DNA from: Gilvimarinus algae
Lineage (GTDB): Bacteria > Pseudomonadota > Gammaproteobacteria > Pseudomonadales > Cellvibrionaceae
Direction: 5' to 3'
Assembly: GCF_030518215.1 (NCBI RefSeq)
Contig: NZ_JAULRT010000052.1
Span: 620,001-684,000, forward strand
DNA length: 64,000 nucleotides
Below the pieces are notes generated by a model, which was given only the letters and a program-made list of their open reading frames with translations, was not told the origin of the DNA and did not search any database. Below, piece by piece: positions 28,845 through 37,806 of this stretch; positions within the stretch are counted from its first letter, which is position 1; each line of letters starts with the position of its first letter. Position numbers and translations under genes: made by a program.

Positions 28845-30791
28845 GTGATATCGACATCAAGGCCAACTGCCATGCTCAAAGCGCTATTCGAGTCTTCCCG
28901 CACCACCAAACGGCTCATCTCGCTGGCCTACGACTCCCTGGCCATCACACTGTCTCTCTATATTGCCATATGCCTGCGTTTAGGTAGCTTTGATATCCCC
29001 GTTACCGAGCGCGAACTGGGGACTTTGGCCATTACCATATTGGCGACCCTCGGTGCGTTCGTCAAAATGGGCATGTACCGCGCCATCTTGCGCTATATGA
29101 CGCCGCAAGCACTGAATACGGTCTTTTTCGGCACCTGTTTTTCAGCGCTGATTCTCGCCGTGGGCAGCTTCTTCACCCAGTCGTTTATACCTCGCTCAGT
29201 GCCCTTTATTTATCTTACAGTCGCACTTATTCTTCTCGGCGGCCCGCGCTTGCTGGTGCATCATATCGTCATGGTTCTCAACGGTAAGCATCTGGGCAAG
29301 AGCGAGCCGGTGATTGTCTACGGCGCGGGTTATACCGGGCACCAGCTGCGGCTGGCCCTGAAGGCAACCAATTACAAGGTCGTTGCCTTTGTCGATGATG
29401 ACTTGACCCGCCAGGGCTCAGTATTTGCCAATATCCGTGTGCAAAGCCCCGCCGAACTCCCACGCATCATCCGCAAGTACGGCGCCACCCGGGTGTTGCT
29501 GGCGCTTGGCAACACACCTCACTCGCGCCGGGCACAGATTATCAAGGGCCTCGAACCTCTGGGTGTCAGCGTACAGACCGCCCCGGCCATTCCTGACCTG
29601 ATCAGCGGACGTGCGCGGATAGAGCATATTCGCGATGTCGACATTGAAGATTTGCTCGGGCGCGACCCGGTCAAAGCCAATGACCAGCTGATGAGCGCCT
29701 GCATTACCGACAAAGTCGTAATGGTCACCGGCGCCGGTGGCTCCATTGGGAGCGAATTGTGCCGCCAGATCATTCTCCAGGCGCCACGCCGCCTGGTCCT
29801 CTTTGAGCTCAATGAGTTCAGTCTCTATCGGCTCGAAGCCGAGCTCAAGCATATGCTCGAGGGGCAGAGCTTCAGCACAGAAATTATCCCCCTGCTCGGC
29901 TCCGTGCAAAAGGAGCACAGGGTCGAAACCATCATGCGAACATTCAGTGTGCAAACGGTTTACCACGCTGCGGCCTATAAACATGTCCCCCTGGTAGAGC
30001 ACAATATTGTCGAAGGGGTTCGCAACAACGTCTATGGCACTTGGTATACCGCAGAAGCGGCCATCCGCGCGGGTGTAGAATCCTTTGTCCTAGTGTCTAC
30101 CGATAAAGCCGTGCGACCAACGAATATCATGGGCGCTTCTAAGAGGATGGCCGAGCTGGTCTTACAGGGCCTCTCCCAGCGCCAGACAGACACGCGCTTT
30201 ACCATGGTTCGCTTTGGCAATGTGCTCGGCTCGTCAGGCTCAGTCGTGCCACTGTTTCGCCAGCAAATTAAAGTCGGCGGCCCCGTGACCGTGACCCACC
30301 CGGAGATTATTCGCTATTTTATGACCATTCCCGAGGCAGCTGAGCTCGTCATACAAGCCGGTGCCATGGGTACAGGCGGTGATGTTCTGGTGCTGGATAT
30401 GGGGGAGCCAGTAAAAATCGTCGATCTAGCTAAGCGCATGATTCACCTGTCCGGCCTGACGGTGAAAGGAGAAGACGAACCGGATGGCGATATCGAAATC
30501 ACTTACACCGGTTTGCGCCCCGGTGAGAAGCTCTACGAAGAGCTGCTCATTGGTGACAACGTATCAGGCACCATCCACGACCGGATTATGCGCGCAGAGG
30601 AGTACTGCCTGAGCTGGCCAGAAACACGAGCCATTCTCGATGAGCTGGACAGAGCCTGTCACGACTACAGTTGTGACAGGGTAAGAGAATTGCTAATGCT
30701 GGCACCCACCGGCTACACCACAGAGGAAGATCTTGGTGATGCTGTCTGGCTGCATAAATCCAATACCGCCAAGCTCCGTGTGATTAAGTAA
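28845..30791 (+). CDS. wbpM: Membrane UDP-sugar 4,6-dehydratase, WbpM/CapD family
   Basis: A 648-residue inner-membrane enzyme. Four TM helices fill about 25-140. A CoA-binding-like Rossmann segment follows at about 153-275 (VIVYGAGYTG). The catalytic SDR domain starts with TGAGGSIGSE (295-304). The usual Tyr of YxxxK is Met429 (NIMGASKR, Lys433), as in WbpM, PglF and FlaA1. The known family reaction converts UDP-GlcNAc to UDP-4-keto-6-deoxy-GlcNAc for O-antigen or capsule sugars. The start may be GTG 28845 or ATG 28872. A TATAAT at 28814-28819 lies upstream. It is convergent with wbpL and closes the polysaccharide locus, as in Pseudomonas. Confidence 0.92.
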   Translation: MISTSRPTAMLKALFESSRTTKRLISLAYDSLAITLSLYIAICLRLGSFDIPVTERELGTLAITILATLGAFVKMGMYRAILRYMTPQALNTVFFGTCFSALILAVGSFFTQSFIPRSVPFIYLTVALILLGGPRLLVHHIVMVLNGKHLGKSEPVIVYGAGYTGHQLRLALKATNYKVVAFVDDDLTRQGSVFANIRVQSPAELPRIIRKYGATRVLLALGNTPHSRRAQIIKGLEPLGVSVQTAPAIPDLISGRARIEHIRDVDIEDLLGRDPVKANDQLMSACITDKVVMVTGAGGSIGSELCRQIILQAPRRLVLFELNEFSLYRLEAELKHMLEGQSFSTEIIPLLGSVQKEHRVETIMRTFSVQTVYHAAAYKHVPLVEHNIVEGVRNNVYGTWYTAEAAIRAGVESFVLVSTDKAVRPTNIMGASKRMAELVLQGLSQRQTDTRFTMVRFGNVLGSSGSVVPLFRQQIKVGGPVTVTHPEIIRYFMTIPEAAELVIQAGAMGTGGDVLVLDMGEPVKIVDLAKRMIHLSGLTVKGEDEPDGDIEITYTGLRPGEKLYEELLIGDNVSGTIHDRIMRAEEYCLSWPETRAILDELDRACHDYSCDRVRELLMLAPTGYTTEEDLGDAVWLHKSNTAKLRVIK

Positions 30792-30794
30792 AAA

Positions 30795-31808
30795 CTAGCT
30801 AGCGATTTGGGACCTTCGCCCCGCCCCCAAGCGCCACACCAAAGCCACTATAGGCGCGTAGGCCATCAGTAGCGCCAGAAAACCGCTGAACAAACCGGAG
30901 ACCACCAACCACGCCCAAGGCAGTAGCCACAGCAGATTAATAGCCAATACGGCAAGGGTAACGGGAGTGTGCGAGCCGAGCCGCTGCGCTGTGTGTTGAT
31001 AGGCATGGGAACGGTGCGCCAGATACACTTTCTCACCATGAAGCGCCCGCCTTATTAGGGTGACCGTCGAGTCCGCGACGAACACACCATAAAGAATCAG
31101 CAGCGCCCAGAAATACACCTCCGCCTGCCCCAAAGCTAGTATCGACAAGCCTCCGATTAGGCTTCCGAGAAAACCACTGCCCACATCACCCATAAAAATA
31201 CGCGCGCGCGGAAAATTCCACACTAAAAAACCCAGAGAACAGGCGGCCACCAACGCGAAAAAAAACCAAACATGGACGGGCTGCCCCGACAGAAACATCA
31301 ATAGCGCCATATTGCCCAAGACACTGGCAGCCTCTATCGATGCGATGCCGTTAATGCCGTCCATAAAATTAAATAAGTTGATAGACCAAGCCAGCCAAAG
31401 CGTCAGTAACACCGCCAACATCATACCCGGCAGTGTGAATCCAACCAATGACAGCTCTAACGGCCAGAGCAAGAAGACCATCAGCGCCGAGCAAGCACCG
31501 TGAACACTGAAACGATAACGCGCCGATACGTGGCTGTGATCATCGCGCCACCCTACCCAGGCAACCAGAAACGCCGGTCCAAGCACCGCCCAGACATCAG
31601 GGGCCACTGTGTGAGAAACAGCCAGATAAGCCGTGCCAAGGAACGTCACAAGCACGATGGCAAGGCCGCCGCCCCTGGGGGTAACTTGGCGGTGAGAGCT
31701 ACGCTGGCCGGGAACATCCAATAGCCGATGGTGCAGCGCATAACCTCTCAGAACAGCTGTCAGCGCCAGCGTTATTCCAAACGCCACCAGCAGGAGCGCA
31801 AACGTCAC
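30795..31808 (-). CDS. wbpL: MraY/WecA-family sugar-phosphate transferase, WbpL-like
   Basis: A 337-residue protein with about ten TM helices that transfers an N-acetyl sugar phosphate from UDP to undecaprenyl phosphate, starting a lipid-linked glycan. Family motifs: RSSHRQVTPRGGGLAI near the N-terminus, FNFMDGINGIA (metal/catalytic Asp), FMGDVGSGFLG, and the cytoplasmic HRSHAYQH loop. The GTG at 31808 forms a GTGA overlap with the upstream epimerase stop; an ATG 18 codons earlier would overlap by 58 bp and is less likely. Pairing with an epimerase and WbpM indicates a D-FucNAc or QuiNAc substrate, by analogy. Confidence 0.9.
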   Translation of the reverse strand: MTFALLLVAFGITLALTAVLRGYALHHRLLDVPGQRSSHRQVTPRGGGLAIVLVTFLGTAYLAVSHTVAPDVWAVLGPAFLVAWVGWRDDHSHVSARYRFSVHGACSALMVFLLWPLELSLVGFTLPGMMLAVLLTLWLAWSINLFNFMDGINGIASIEAASVLGNMALLMFLSGQPVHVWFFFALVAACSLGFLVWNFPRARIFMGDVGSGFLGSLIGGLSILALGQAEVYFWALLILYGVFVADSTVTLIRRALHGEKVYLAHRSHAYQHTAQRLGSHTPVTLAVLAINLLWLLPWAWLVVSGLFSGFLALLMAYAPIVALVWRLGAGRRSQIAS

Positions 31809-32764
31809 CGAGATACACCTATCGCTGCGCGAAAGTGTCGCCCGACTTCGGCAAGCGCACAAGTGGGCTCACACTTGGCCTGCCAACCCAGAAGGCGGGA
31901 GAACTTGGAGGCATCCACGGTCAGCGAGCCGCACAGCTTGTCGAACTGCTCGGCTCGTCCTGTTAACCTACAGGCACCTGCAAGCAGGCGAGGCGGGCAG
32001 GGAAAAAGTCGCGCAGGCTGTTGCATTCCGTGGGCGAGCGCGCGAATAACCTCCGGGGTACTCAAGTCTTTACCATCACACAACATAAACATCTCATTCG
32101 CCGCACCGGGGTGCGTCAGAACAACATCAATAGCGCCCAGAAGATTTTCGAGCCCGAGCATTGAACGCTGATTATTTACGCTGGCAAGCGGCAAAGGCAA
32201 TCCGCGAGCAATTAGCCTGAGCAGCCTGTCCAAATTACCTTTCACACCCGGACCATACACGAGCGGCAGACGCAAAATGGTTGTCTCCATCGGCAGGCCT
32301 GCACTCAGCGAATGCAGATATTGTTCTGCACGATACTTTGAGCGCCCATAAGCCGAGTGTGGCCTGGGAGTATCAAACTCGCAGAGCGGCTGCTCAGCGT
32401 TCGGGCCGTTCACAGCTATGGAGCTAAGAAAAACAAAGCGCTTAACCCCGACGCTGGCCGCGGCACGCGCAAGCAAGTGTGTGAACTCGGCATTGATTTG
32501 ATTAAACAACGCGGCTTGCTGATTATCCGCATCGAGAACATGGGCCTTTGCCGCCGCATGGATGATGTAATCCACGCCTGCTAACTCCGCGGCCATTTGC
32601 GCCTCGGCCAGGGTATCGTTCAACACGACATAACCTGGCATCAGTTGGGATTGAGCTCGTACTGTGCCGGTGACCGAATAGTCTTGATGCTTCGCAAGTT
32701 CAGACACAAGCGCGCGACCAATAAAACCGGCGGCACCTGTCACGAGAACTCGCTTTACTGCCAC
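31805..32764 (-). CDS. NAD-dependent sugar epimerase/reductase, WbpV/WbpK-like
   Basis: A 319-residue extended SDR. The NAD loop VTGAAGFIG is at about 8-16, and HAAAKAHVLD with LSSIAVNG and the catalytic YGRSKYRAEQ (YxxxK) follow. Its position between manC and a WbpL-like transferase matches Pseudomonas WbpV or WbpK, which reduce the 4-keto product of WbpM to UDP-QuiNAc or UDP-FucNAc. Which stereoisomer is made cannot be decided from sequence, so no symbol is given. It is 2 bp from manC and overlaps wbpL by 4 bp. Confidence 0.86.
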   Translation of the reverse strand: MAVKRVLVTGAAGFIGRALVSELAKHQDYSVTGTVRAQSQLMPGYVVLNDTLAEAQMAAELAGVDYIIHAAAKAHVLDADNQQAALFNQINAEFTHLLARAAASVGVKRFVFLSSIAVNGPNAEQPLCEFDTPRPHSAYGRSKYRAEQYLHSLSAGLPMETTILRLPLVYGPGVKGNLDRLLRLIARGLPLPLASVNNQRSMLGLENLLGAIDVVLTHPGAANEMFMLCDGKDLSTPEVIRALAHGMQQPARLFPCPPRLLAGACRLTGRAEQFDKLCGSLTVDASKFSRLLGWQAKCEPTCALAEVGRHFRAAIGVSR

Positions 32765-32766
32765 GA

Positions 32767-34176
32767 TTAAAACTCTCCGGGAAGGTAGTTGTTAGTGAAG
32801 CGAACCACATCGTCTTCACCGAAACAATCCCCAGTTTGAACTTCAATAATATCGAGTGGTTGATCTCCACAGTTGCGAAGGGAGTGGACGTCGCCGACGC
32901 GAATATAAACAGACTCGTTTTCCCGGAGAATATCGGTTTTATCACCAACGGTTACTTCCGCCGTTCCGCTCACGACAATCCAATGTTCGGCGCGATGATG
33001 ATGAACTTGCAATGCGATGCGTGCCCCCGGCTTTATCATCACATGCTTTACTTGATAGTGCGTGCCGATATTGACGGTTTCCACGCTGCCCCAGGGCCGG
33101 TAAACCACACTGTGGCGCCGGTGCTCCGACCGACCACTGGCTTTAAGCTGTGCGACCACCTCTTTGACATCCTGCGCCCTGTGGCGATTCATGACCAATA
33201 GCGCATCGGGCGTATCAATAATCGCCAGATCTGTCACGCCAACGGCACTAACGAGACGAGCCTGGCTGCGCACGAAGGAGTTTTCGGTATCGTGCAGTAT
33301 GACATCCCCCTGCACAACATTACCGTTTTCGTCTTTACTCTGGGTGTCGTACACCGAACTCCAGCTACCGACGTCGTTCCAGTCACCGCGGTAGGGAACC
33401 ACCATGCCCAAATCCGTGCGCTCCATAACCGCCACATCAACTGACACCGATGGCGCCTTTTCAAAAGCGCTCTCCCCTGCACGGATAAAATCCAAGTCCA
33501 CGTACTTAGTGGCAATAGACTCGGCGACTGCCTCATAAATTTCAGGCTCGAATCGCTTAAGCTCGTCGACAAAAACTCGCGCGGGAAACAGAAACATACC
33601 GCTATTCCAATAGTAGTTGCCCGCGGCAAGATACTTTTTAGCGGTTTCCACATCGGGCTTTTCATGGAAGGCACCGATAGACGATACCTCGCCGTATTGA
33701 GTCGCTTCAATGTAACCATAGCCGGGTTCCGGATAGCTTGGCACCACACCAAAAGTAACCAGTTTGCCCTCGTCGGCCAGAGCATCCGCCAAGGCAATAG
33801 CCGCGCAAAAAGCTTCTGTGTCCTCAATGACATGATCGGCAGGTAACACTAGAATTTTTGCCGCGGATGAACGCTCCAGAGCTTCAAAAGCGGCCAGAGC
33901 TACTGCCGCCGCCGTATTTCTCGCCGCCGGCTCCAGTAATATTTCGCCGCTGGCGCCCAACTCTGTGAGCTGTTGAGCAATTAAGAATCGGTGCTCGTTG
34001 TTGCAGACAATAATGGGATCTTGCGACAGTTTGCAGGCATGAATCCGGCTTACCGTCTGCTGAATCAGCGTCTGGTTACCGCCGGTGAGATTGATGCATT
34101 GCTTGGGATAAAGTTCGCGCGATAGTGGCCACAAGCGATTGCCTGAGCCACCAGCCAGAAGAACTGGGATGATCAT
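32767..34176 (-). CDS. manC: Mannose-1-phosphate guanylyltransferase/mannose-6-phosphate isomerase
   Basis: A 469-residue bifunctional enzyme making GDP-mannose and interconverting fructose 6-P and mannose 6-P. The N-terminal nucleotidyltransferase begins IIPVLLAGGSGNRLWPLSR with PKQCINL and has FHEKPD. The C-terminal cupin isomerase carries RPWGSVETVNIG, KPGARIALQVHHHRAEHWIVVSG, and the GEDDVVRFTNNYLPGEF-type end. Length equals AlgA/WbpW/ManC. Its partner phosphomannomutase (manB) is about 7 kb away at 40.7-42.1 kb. A 19-bp inverted repeat lies just upstream. Confidence 0.95.
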   Translation of the reverse strand: MIIPVLLAGGSGNRLWPLSRELYPKQCINLTGGNQTLIQQTVSRIHACKLSQDPIIVCNNEHRFLIAQQLTELGASGEILLEPAARNTAAAVALAAFEALERSSAAKILVLPADHVIEDTEAFCAAIALADALADEGKLVTFGVVPSYPEPGYGYIEATQYGEVSSIGAFHEKPDVETAKKYLAAGNYYWNSGMFLFPARVFVDELKRFEPEIYEAVAESIATKYVDLDFIRAGESAFEKAPSVSVDVAVMERTDLGMVVPYRGDWNDVGSWSSVYDTQSKDENGNVVQGDVILHDTENSFVRSQARLVSAVGVTDLAIIDTPDALLVMNRHRAQDVKEVVAQLKASGRSEHRRHSVVYRPWGSVETVNIGTHYQVKHVMIKPGARIALQVHHHRAEHWIVVSGTAEVTVGDKTDILRENESVYIRVGDVHSLRNCGDQPLDIIEVQTGDCFGEDDVVRFTNNYLPGEF

Positions 34177-34184
34177 AGTATGAC

Positions 34185-34293
34185 TCTAATTGTCTTCATT
34201 ATGCCGCTCGATAAGCGCTATAAGCGCCATCTTCCTTCCGGTCAAAGCGGCTCGGTCGGAACAGCGTATTTTGACATAATGATGACAATTAGA
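34185..34293. repeat. Inverted repeat with 19-bp arms between ugd and manC
   Basis: The arms at 34185-34203 and 34275-34293 are reverse complements except for one base and are separated by 71 bp. The inner part contains AAGCGCTATAAGCGCC, a smaller partial palindrome. The element fills nearly all of the 137-bp gap. It could be a regulator site, an RNA stem between cistrons, or a small mobile-element remnant; I see no flanking target duplication. Confidence 0.8.
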
Positions 34294-34313
34294 AAATGCG
34301 GGAAATTACGGGC

Positions 34314-35681
34314 TCAGGCCCTCAACGCCTCCAAAGTTTGTGCTACAGGCTGAAGCACCGCCCCACGCCCCACAGAATAGTAGTTAAACCGGCGTGCCTT
34401 TAATCGCTCTGGGTCGTAGACATTGCGCCCGTCGAATATCACATTATCCGCCAGTTCTCGCTGTAACAGCGCAAAATCTGGCGCTCTAAAGGCCTGCCAC
34501 TCCGTAACCACCACCAGCGCATCCGCGCCTTGCAAGGCTGATTCTTTAGTTCCGCAGAGTCGGAAATCATCGCGCTGACCGTAGAGCCGCTGCGCCTCTT
34601 CCATGGCCTCTGGATCATAGGCCTGAACACGCGCGCCTGCACGCCACAAAGCCTCAATGAGCACCCTTGATGGGGCCTCCCGCATATCGTCGGTATTGGG
34701 CTTGAAGGCCAGTCCCCAAAGTGCAAAAGTCTTGCCCTGCAAATTATCACCGTAATGGCTGACAATCTTCTCAAACAGCGTGGTTTTCTGGCGCGTATTG
34801 CGCACTTCTACCGCCTTGAGAACTTCAGGCTCAAAACCGACCTGATGGGCGGTGTTGATTAACGCTTTAACATCCTTGGGAAAGCAGGATCCGCCATAGC
34901 CGACGCCGGGGTAAATAAAGTGGTAGCCGATCCGTGGGTCACTGCCTATTCCCAGACGCACGGCTTCAACGTTAGCACCAAGATGCTCTGCCAGGTTGGC
35001 AATTTCGTTCATAAAACTGATTTTGGTCGCCAGCATGCAATTGGCTGCGTACTTGGTCAGCTCTGCGCTACGCACATCCATAATCATGATTTTTTCACGA
35101 TTTCGGTTAAATGGCGCATAGAGTTCTCGCATCAGCTCTTCAGCGTACTTACTGTCTGTACCGATAATAATACGATCTGGCTTCATACAGTCGGCTACCG
35201 CTGAGCCCTCTTTCAGAAACTCGGGGTTGGACACTACCGTAAACACCAAGTCCCGCTTGCGCTCTGACAACGCCTGATCAATCTCAGCGCGCACCGCATC
35301 CGCCGTACCCACAGGCACCGTGGACTTGTTGACGACGACAAGATCCCGGTCAATGAAGCTCCCGATGGTGCGAGCGACGGTGAGCACATGCGTTACATCG
35401 GCCGCGCCATTCTCATCGGGCGGTGTGCCGACGGCGATAAACTGGATATCGCCATGGCATACGCCATATTCAGGCTGATCGGTGAATTCCAGCCGCCCTG
35501 CCGCATGATTATCGATGACTAACGCGCTTAGACCCGGCTCGTAAATCGGAATTTGCCCCTGACGCAAGCGCTCGATTTTGTCGCTGTCGATATCCACACA
35601 CACGACATGATGCCCCACTTCCGCCAGCGCAGCAGCCTGCACCAACCCCACATAACCGACACCAAATACTGTTACTTTCAT
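34314..35681 (-). CDS. ugd: UDP-glucose 6-dehydrogenase
   Basis: A 455-residue NAD-dependent enzyme oxidising UDP-glucose to UDP-glucuronate. Signatures: [12 protein letters not shown] at the N-terminus, [24 protein letters not shown], the catalytic-Cys motif [10 protein letters not shown], and [19 protein letters not shown]. The substrate comes from GalU, encoded nearby. The start is ATG 35681 by family fit; a GTG two codons upstream has slightly better spacing from GAGG and remains possible. Confidence 0.95.
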   Translation of the reverse strand: MKVTVFGVGYVGLVQAAALAEVGHHVVCVDIDSDKIERLRQGQIPIYEPGLSALVIDNHAAGRLEFTDQPEYGVCHGDIQFIAVGTPPDENGAADVTHVLTVARTIGSFIDRDLVVVNKSTVPVGTADAVRAEIDQALSERKRDLVFTVVSNPEFLKEGSAVADCMKPDRIIIGTDSKYAEELMRELYAPFNRNREKIMIMDVRSAELTKYAANCMLATKISFMNEIANLAEHLGANVEAVRLGIGSDPRIGYHFIYPGVGYGGSCFPKDVKALINTAHQVGFEPEVLKAVEVRNTRQKTTLFEKIVSHYGDNLQGKTFALWGLAFKPNTDDMREAPSRVLIEALWRAGARVQAYDPEAMEEAQRLYGQRDDFRLCGTKESALQGADALVVVTEWQAFRAPDFALLQRELADNVIFDGRNVYDPERLKARRFNYYSVGRGAVLQPVAQTLEALRA

Positions 35682-35781
35682 CGTCACCCAAGCCTCTTGC
35701 CGCTCTCTGACCCGGGCTCAGTAAAGCAACTGATGTTTACAGAATTGTTAAAACAGGAGAAAAGGTACCGGCAAGCGCGGG

Positions 35782-36969
35782 TTACTCCCCCGCGACACCT
35801 CGAATAGGACGCACACTCCCCCAGGTTTTGCACCCTGGGCAGAGCCAGTGCAGGCTGTTGCCGGTAAAGCCGCACTTGTTGCAACAATAGCTGGGCTTCT
35901 CTTCGATAACGCGGTCTACCAACTGCTTGAGCAACTGCAGATTTTCTTTTGCTCTCCCCTCAGAATGGGGCAGATGCAGCTCCACTAGACGATTCAGAGT
36001 GCGTATACTGGGCCGCTGCTTGAGCTGCTCGGCAATAAAATCAGCTGCCACATAATCGTTTTCCAGCCAGCGAAGACGCTCTGCGATTTTAATCACGAGG
36101 CTATTGCTCGGGTACTCGGCGAGCAGTGAGCGCAGGTACTTCTGAAGAGCCTTGGGTTCTCCGATCTTTTCGTAGCACTCGCAAATCATATCCAGCGCTT
36201 CGATCAGATAATCGGCGTCCTGCTGGGGAATTTTATGCAGATGATCAAGGGCTTCTCTAAACCTCGACTGATGGATTTCCAAGCGGGCGAAAAGCAGGCT
36301 GGCCCTTGCCGAGTCAGAGTCAAACCCCAGAGCTTCCTGCAGGTGGGTACGCGCTTTGGAGAAGTTGCGCTGAGCCATATCTTCCTGCGCCTGCTCGCAG
36401 GCAAAGTGGGCCTGCAACTGCTTCAATCCGAGTCCGGACTTAGGGCGGTAGTGCTTACCGTCGAGCTGGCTGGCTGCCGAAATGGCGTTGTCCCACTCAT
36501 TTTCGTCCTGATAAATCTCGATCAGGTGTTCGAGGGCAGCCTGTTTGTAGGCAGAGGAGATTTTGACCAGTTCAAGCAGCAATGCTTCTGCCCGATCCAG
36601 TAAGCCGGATTTGATGTAATCTCGGGCCAGCTCAAGCTGTGACTCGTGCTGCTGACGAGTGTTCAGGCCGGGGCGGGCCAGCAGGTTCTGATGAATTTTG
36701 ATGGCCTTGGTCACCTCGCCGCGCCGCCGCAGCATATTACCAAGCGCCAAATGTGTCTCCAGCGTGTCACTATTGACCTCTAGGGATCCGATAAAGGCAT
36801 CAATAGCGCTGTCTGGCTGCTCGTTAAACAGGTAGCTGAGCCCCTTGTAATAATTGAGCGCGTAGTCTTTTGGGTACTGACTTTGAAGGTGCCTTCGGCT
36901 CAGGCGACCAAGGGCAAACCCTACTGCCACAGAGACGAACAGAGCGGCAAAAAGAACCAGGGCATCCAT
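35782..36969 (-). CDS. lapB: Lipopolysaccharide assembly protein LapB
   Basis: A 395-residue inner-membrane-anchored TPR protein. In E. coli LapB (YciM) directs FtsH to degrade LpxC, setting LPS synthesis. One N-terminal TM helix (about 3-21) is followed by TPR units through about 350 and a C-terminal rubredoxin-like zinc knuckle, CNKCGFTG...WLCPGCKTWG (about 363-384). It starts 1 bp from lapA in the conserved ihfB-lapA-lapB order. In many relatives pyrF follows; here it does not. Confidence 0.96.
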   Translation of the reverse strand: MDALVLFAALFVSVAVGFALGRLSRRHLQSQYPKDYALNYYKGLSYLFNEQPDSAIDAFIGSLEVNSDTLETHLALGNMLRRRGEVTKAIKIHQNLLARPGLNTRQQHESQLELARDYIKSGLLDRAEALLLELVKISSAYKQAALEHLIEIYQDENEWDNAISAASQLDGKHYRPKSGLGLKQLQAHFACEQAQEDMAQRNFSKARTHLQEALGFDSDSARASLLFARLEIHQSRFREALDHLHKIPQQDADYLIEALDMICECYEKIGEPKALQKYLRSLLAEYPSNSLVIKIAERLRWLENDYVAADFIAEQLKQRPSIRTLNRLVELHLPHSEGRAKENLQLLKQLVDRVIEEKPSYCCNKCGFTGNSLHWLCPGCKTWGSVRPIRGVAGE

Positions 36970-36970
36970 A

Positions 36971-37270
36971 TTAATCGCGAAGGCTCTGGCTTCTCAATAA
37001 TTGGACTTCCTGCTCCAATTGGCGGTTTTGACGCGTCAACTGAGAGAGCCGGCGTTTGCGCCCGAGCGAGGGAAACAACCCGAGCAATAGCCCCAGGAGC
37101 AAGCCCACCAGGGTAAACAGAAGCAGCCACACGCCCAAAGCGAGCTGTGGAAGCGGAAAACCCACAAGGGTGACGGCGACAGGCTCGGGGTTTTCCAAGT
37201 TAAACAAGTAGCCCAAAAACACCGCCGCCAGCAACAGTAGAATGTAAATCCAGTGACCGACTCGCCTCAT
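36971..37270 (-). CDS. lapA: Lipopolysaccharide assembly protein LapA
   Basis: A 99-residue membrane protein of the LapA (DUF1049) family. Two TM helices (about 6-23 and 40-66) flank a short periplasmic loop with the conserved FNLENPEPVAVTLVGFPLPQLALG. A basic linker LGRKRRLSQL and a C-terminal coiled coil follow. It works with LapB in LPS control. It sits 36 bp after ihfB. Confidence 0.93.
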   Translation of the reverse strand: MRRVGHWIYILLLLAAVFLGYLFNLENPEPVAVTLVGFPLPQLALGVWLLLFTLVGLLLGLLLGLFPSLGRKRRLSQLTRQNRQLEQEVQLLRSQSLRD

Positions 37271-37306
37271 AGTGACCTCTTCGGGCGTTGCAGATGCTCA
37301 GGTGAC

Positions 37307-37597
37307 TCAGGCTTGAATACTCTCGTTGACCCGATCGCGCATTTCCTTTCCCGGCTTGAAGTGGGGAACGTATTTGCCTTCTAACTCCACCGACTCGCCG
37401 GTTTTGGGGTTACGCCCCATTCTCGGCGCCCGGTAATGGAGCGAAAAGCTGCCAAAGCCACGGATCTCAATACGCTCGCCCTCTGCCAGCATTTCGGACA
37501 TATAGTCCAATAGCAGCTTGACCGCCAGCTCTACATCCCGCACGGGCAGGTGGTCCTGCTTTTCGGATATGTATTCAATAAGCTCTGATTTCGTCAT
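37307..37597 (-). CDS. ihfB: Integration host factor subunit beta
   Basis: A 96-residue HU/IHF-fold DNA-bending protein. The beta-arm signature [22 protein letters not shown] is followed by [15 protein letters not shown], and the N-terminus [10 protein letters not shown] is typical of IhfB. It pairs with IhfA, encoded elsewhere. It lies downstream of rpsA beyond a terminator, with its own AT-rich upstream region (37680-37745) containing an ATAATG-AA-CATTAT palindrome. Confidence 0.97.
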   Translation of the reverse strand: MTKSELIEYISEKQDHLPVRDVELAVKLLLDYMSEMLAEGERIEIRGFGSFSLHYRAPRMGRNPKTGESVELEGKYVPHFKPGKEMRDRVNESIQA

Positions 37598-37755
37598 AGC
37601 CTGATCTCAGTTGTACGTTGTTGTCCAGGCGGCATCCCGAACCGGGCCGAAAGTTAGCTTATAACGTAGTCAATTGGGACGCAATACTTAAGGAGCCTAT
37701 AATGAACATTATGTAAGTTATTGATCTTAATCCTATAACAATTCGGCTGAGCATA

Positions 37756-37785
37756 AAAAAGGCCGGCTATAAAGCCGGCCTTTTT
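37756..37785 (-). terminator. Rho-independent terminator of rpsA
   Basis: An 8-bp stem GGCCGGCT / AGCCGGCC with a 4-nt loop is flanked by A5 and T5 runs, extending the stem and giving a T-tract in both directions. It lies about 21 bp after the rpsA stop. Confidence 0.93.
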
Positions 37786-37806
37786 GGGTAGTGACAAGGA
37801 CAAATA

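Noticed and set aside
28845..35781. Recent horizontal island with an ops/JUMPstart element
   Set aside because: No GGCGGTAG element, integrase, IS or tRNA disruption is seen, and base composition looks like the neighbours apart from short AT-rich gaps.
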